From the NCBI RefSeq assembly GCF_910592395.1, contig NC_088323.1:5024001-5088000 (forward strand): 64,000 nt of DNA, given 5' to 3'. The stretch is from Lineus longissimus. Its lineage: Eukaryota > Nemertea > Pilidiophora > Heteronemertea > Lineidae. This document shows, one piece after another, positions 60,641-64,000 of the stretch. The stretch's first letter is position 1; each line of letters starts with the position of its first letter. The notes beneath the pieces were generated by a model. The model was not told where the DNA came from, made no database searches, and saw nothing but the letters and a program-made list of their open reading frames with translations. The translations under genes were made by a program, and so were the position numbers.

Positions 60641-61090
60641 TGTAAACATTATTTGTTCTGCTGTTTGACAAAATAATCAATGCAATAATCCTTCTCCATC
60701 AGATTCTCCATCCATCACCCCCTGATTAACGCAATAGACTTCCCTTAGTGATATACCGGAATGTGTTTGAACCTGCAACCATCGTGTTAAATAAGATTCT
60801 ACTTCCTATTCAAAGTCTGTCATATATACATCAATAATCCATCTTCATCAGCTTCCCTATCTATCACCTCTTCCCCCCCCAAGAAACGCAATAGACATGT
60901 ATTTGAACCTGCAAATGATCTGTGTTTGAACCCGCAACTGTCAACTTAACTACAATGTCACTTCCCATTCTGAGGATGGATTTTAATCCATCTAAATCCA
61001 AAAGACACAGGCCACACCACCCATCACCCCTGAATAAAGCAATCGAATCTCCCATGTGATATATGTGCTTGCACAGTCGATTCACCCTGC
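60640..61090. repeat. Degenerate approximately 150-bp repeats
   Basis: The phrase CCATC(A)CCC(C)CTGA(A)T(T)AA...GCAATAGACT...GTGTTTGAACCTGCAA recurs about three times at roughly 150-bp intervals with substantial decay. Non-coding. Confidence 0.5.
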
Positions 61091-61287
61091 AGATTATCAT
61101 TGGATAGACGGCAATCATGTTGGGAGGAAATTTCTAGGTTGAGCTAACGCAAGATCCTCAGGCTACAAGCCTCAACGCTCTGATAAGGATTTCTGACGTT
61201 GCATGCGTTTGTTGATAATTCCGACGGAATTTTCCAAGATGGAGTCAAAGGGATTGCAGATTGACGGTAAATACCCTTTCCATATTT

Positions 61288-61314
61288 CAGCATGTCTCTC
61301 TCTCTCTCTCTCTT
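61288..61314. repeat. (TC)n microsatellite
   Basis: About nine TC dinucleotides preceded by ATTTCAGCATG. Confidence 0.9.
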
Positions 61315-61594
61315 GTAGACCAGATGTAGGCTGATGATGTTGATGTTCACTCTGTAGCACCGATGAAGCAGGAACCTGTGTTACTTCTTTTGTTGATGTG
61401 ATGTTGATGCTGGGACAACATGGAGGTTGCTGTAATGATGAGAGTTTTCTCCAGAGGGGGAGGGGGGACTTCTCCTTCAGTAGCTGGAGAAATCAATCTA
61501 AGATCAGATAGATATCTTGTAATTTTCTCCAGAAATTTGATTTTGCTTAATTGTAGGTGTATCCAATAAATCTGTGCTATTCTGTATTGATGAC

Positions 61595-61765
61595 TACTGT
61601 AGAGCCTCTCTATGAAGGATACCCTTGGGATTGACAAATGCTGTCCTTAGTTAAGAGGCCTCCTCATCATAGAGGTCAATTTCAATAGTAATGACCAATT
61701 AGGGACCATGGGTAGTGTCCTTAATAGTGCAGTGTCCTCTTTAAGGAACGTTTTAGTGTACCAGC
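61595..61765. repeat. Dispersed inverted-repeat element, fuller copy
   Basis: GAGCCTCTCTATGAAGGATA, TGACAAATGCTGTCCTTAGT, GAGGTCAATTTCAATAGTAA and AGTGTCCTCTTTAAGGAACG follow the same order as the copy at 9310-9510. Confidence 0.75.
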
Positions 61766-62394
61766 TTCATCATCTCAAAGGTCTGTATCATTTTTACTCA
61801 AAAATTATCGAAGTCGTCTGCAAGAAATGTGAATGAAGCCAGTTACTGTGTTGTAATCTTGAGACGGTCTGCCCTTGGTTATGTGTAGATTGATAAGCTG
61901 GTATAGGAGAGCCCTGGCGTCAAATTCCACACCGTCAACGGCACAATGGCCAATTTGTTTTGCCCGGGAGATGTTCCGTTGATATTAGCTCTTGTGTCTT
62001 TCGATTTAATTGGCAATTTTTTCTAGTTTTTCATATGGTTGCCTACCAAAAGATCAATGCTATCATAAAGTTGCATTGATACTGGTAGGGCATACAAGGC
62101 TACTGAGGCACGCCACCATGGCTGATGAGGACACCAGTCCTATGTTAACAATGTCCGGTCATAAACACTCTCATGATGCATTATTGTAAGCACGAACTAC
62201 AACAATATCTTGTGAAATTTGTTGAAATTGGGTTAAACTTTTATGGCACAATGGGGTAGATACATATGTGGATTTCATGACTCTCTATCCTACTTCCTGC
62301 TTTTAAACAAGCACATGGCCAATAACAGCATCACATAGTAAACAGCTCAAAGTTGATATCGGACTACAAACCCAAAACTTTGACTTTATGATAT

Positions 62395-62885
62395 GATGTG
62401 ATATGAAATTAACTTTTATATAGCGCCTTTCCCACTGCATACAATGTTCAAAAGCGCTCATCGCACTCCAAAATGTTCTTGGAATAGGACAGTTTTCAAG
62501 TTCTTTTTGAAAGTGTTCGAGTCAATTTCTTTCCTCAAGTCATGAGCTACATTCGAGGGGCATGCACTGAGAATGCCCTTGCCCCAAATGTTACTAGCCT
62601 GAATGGACGCTCAATGAGAAGATGCTGTGTCTCAGAACGGAGTGATCGGGTGGTAGTGTACGGGCAAATGAGTTCGTTGATGTAGAGAGGCGCCAGGCCG
62701 TTCACAGCCTTGAATGTGAACACCATCAATTTAAACTCAATCCGTTTCCGAACTGGCAACCAGTGTAGTTGCATCAGGATCGGGGTAATATGTTCCCATG
62801 GTTTGGTCCTGGTGACCAAACGCGCAGCACGGTTCTGAATAAGTTGCAGTCTATCCAGTTTAACGTTGGTCGTCCTGGGTGTAGG
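62395..62885 (-). pseudogene. LINE reverse-transcriptase C-terminal fragment
   Basis: The minus strand encodes DRLQLIQNRAARLVT, then HITPILMQLHWLPVRKRIEF, then TFKAVNGLAPLYINELI, and after a break FKKNLKTVLF. These are the conserved blocks after the RT domain in CR1/L2/jockey-type LINEs. A stop near 62550 and the missing upstream RT show it is dead and 5'-truncated. GCGCTATATAAAAG near 62412-62425 matches the 3' tail commonly seen after such fragments. Confidence 0.85.
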
Positions 62886-62889
62886 ATAG

Positions 62890-63008
62890 TGTTGGGGTAG
62901 GTGTCTTGTTCAAGGACACGAAAACAACTAAGCGGTGATCCTTCCAAGAATTGAACCCCTGACCAATAGATTATGATCGAAGTGTTACCACTATGCCACT
63001 GCCCTGAA
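62890..63008 (-). mobile_element. tRNA-derived SINE fragment next to the LINE
   Basis: The minus strand has GGGCAGTGGCATAGTGGTAA (A-box), then GGGGTTCAATTCTTGG (B-box), then TGTCCTTGAACAAGACACCT, the type of conserved core that follows the tRNA head in many metazoan SINEs. Confidence 0.7.
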
Positions 63009-63099
63009 CCTCCTTGAAGCATGATAGTGAGCAAATGCGATCAGGAAGTTTCAGTGAGAGGTTTCACTGAAATTTTTTTTCAAGACTCGTGACCAAATT

Positions 63100-63328
63100 A
63101 TCACAATCTCTGCAGTGCATGTCAAAGTGTGGTTTTCCTGGATGTGACACGGAAATGAAAAAAGGAACACCCACTTTCATGCATTATCCTCTATCCAGGA
63201 TAACCTGTTTTAACCCTACGTGCCAAGTTTCGCCTTGTGTTATATATCAAATATCCCTTTATAACACCGACTTCTGCCTACTACAAGACACTGTCCTCCT
63301 AACAGAGGTGTCCATGACGGAAGGTTAG
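63100..63328 (+). pseudogene. Possible THAP-like zinc-finger remnant
   Basis: After CTCTGCAG the frame reads MSKCGFPGCDTEMKKG and TFMHYPLS, like the start of a THAP domain (MxxC-x4-C then FHRFP). The rest does not match and no WxxxC or CxxH end is seen. Could also be chance. Not an obvious continuation of the PKD gene, although an acceptor precedes it in the right phase. Confidence 0.2.
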
Positions 63329-63671
63329 GCTGCATATATAAATACGTAAAGGGTTAAGTCAAAATGAGCTGAGAATACTCGCCATTTAGCTCATTAAATA
63401 GGTTAAGTACTCCATGGGAAAAATGGTAACCCTTTGAATGATTGGGAAAAGAGAAAATTCATTTTCTGGTGCCCTCGAGGTGCAATTAGTGCCAAGGCAG
63501 GAAGCATCCATATTCATAAAGGAATATATCCATCTGTGATGTATGTGGCAGGAAGGGTAATGGTCTGGCTGTGTGACGGTTAGGAAAGAGTTGGTGGGGT
63601 AAAGTGTCGAGAAATCTTCGCTTTTGGCGTTCTGTCTGACTATCTCAGGGCCTCAAGTACATAAACTTACA

Positions 63672-63770
63672 TAACTGTAGAACCCCTCTAATCAGAACAC
63701 CACTGAGGCTGACAAGTGCTGTCTTTAATAGAGAGGTGTCCTGATTAGAGAAGTCTAAGGGAAAGGCAAC
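63672..63770. repeat. Dispersed inverted-repeat element, copy
   Basis: ACTGTAGAACCCCTCTAATC, GGCTGACAAGTGCTGTCTTT and AATAGAGAGGTGTCCTGATT match the family well. Confidence 0.75.
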
Positions 63771-64000
63771 AACCAATGGTTCAATACCCGGCACCTCAAC
63801 AAGGGATCTTGAGGGCTTTTTAAAGGGACTTTTCAAAAGTACTGGATGGTGTACGCCTATGATTTTCTTTACTGCTGTGCATTCAAATAAAAGACATTCC
63901 TGAGATAAAAACACCAAAAGTAACGATCTCATCATATCTGCTACTATTTTCATAACTTGATTCATTCTTCTGAGAAATACAATTTTCCGCTATCGCTCAC
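63771..64000. other. Right edge, nothing seen
   Basis: No exon or element recognised. Confidence 0.5.

Overview
The window is animal nuclear DNA, AT-rich and intron-rich. It has GT-AG introns, tRNA-derived SINE-like sequences, a LINE fragment, a cut-and-paste DNA transposon and several minisatellites. The gene content (a boule/BOLL germ-cell RNA-binding protein and a WSC-PKD polycystin-1-like ectodomain) fits a bilaterian invertebrate, probably marine. The phylum cannot be fixed from sequence alone. Most of the window is intronic or intergenic. All gene models were built by hand from splice sites, reading phase and family motifs.

Layout: 1-2850 is a composite minisatellite. 2.9-11.2 kb shows no gene. 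11.2-34.1 kb holds boule on the minus strand: 12 coding exons and 417 codons, with phase agreeing at every junction. Its start exon holds only the ATG, it has a 19-nt microexon, and its third-last intron-rich half carries a 34-bp minisatellite, retroposon debris and simple repeats. Its second intron (25742-33328) contains a complete-looking 5.1 kb DNA transposon in the opposite orientation, at about 26711-31819.

That transposon is the most striking object here. It has near-identical 29-bp terminal inverted repeats, thirteen copies of a 15-bp subterminal motif at its two ends, and one two-exon gene for a predicted 921-residue protein. The protein has a basic N-terminus, a coiled coil, cysteine clusters, a DDE-like acidic core and a conserved C-terminal block. 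It resembles uncharacterised invertebrate proteins I remember, but I cannot assign it to a named superfamily.

Upstream of boule, 35963-37404 holds a small minus-strand gene with a TATA box, a non-coding first exon and an intact 260-codon ORF of unknown function. It is divergent from a plus-strand gene starting at 39455, which encodes a signal peptide, an eight-cysteine WSC domain and PKD-like domains. Six exons (316 codons) are visible to 56581, and the gene must continue past the window. Its introns carry an inverted-repeat (MITE-like) element at 43600-44038, a 109-bp tandem duplication, a 30-bp minisatellite open in all six frames, and members of a dispersed inverted-repeat family.

The three host genes show no obvious functional link. 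Boule would act in germ-cell translation, the WSC-PKD protein at the cell surface, and the 260-residue protein is an orphan.
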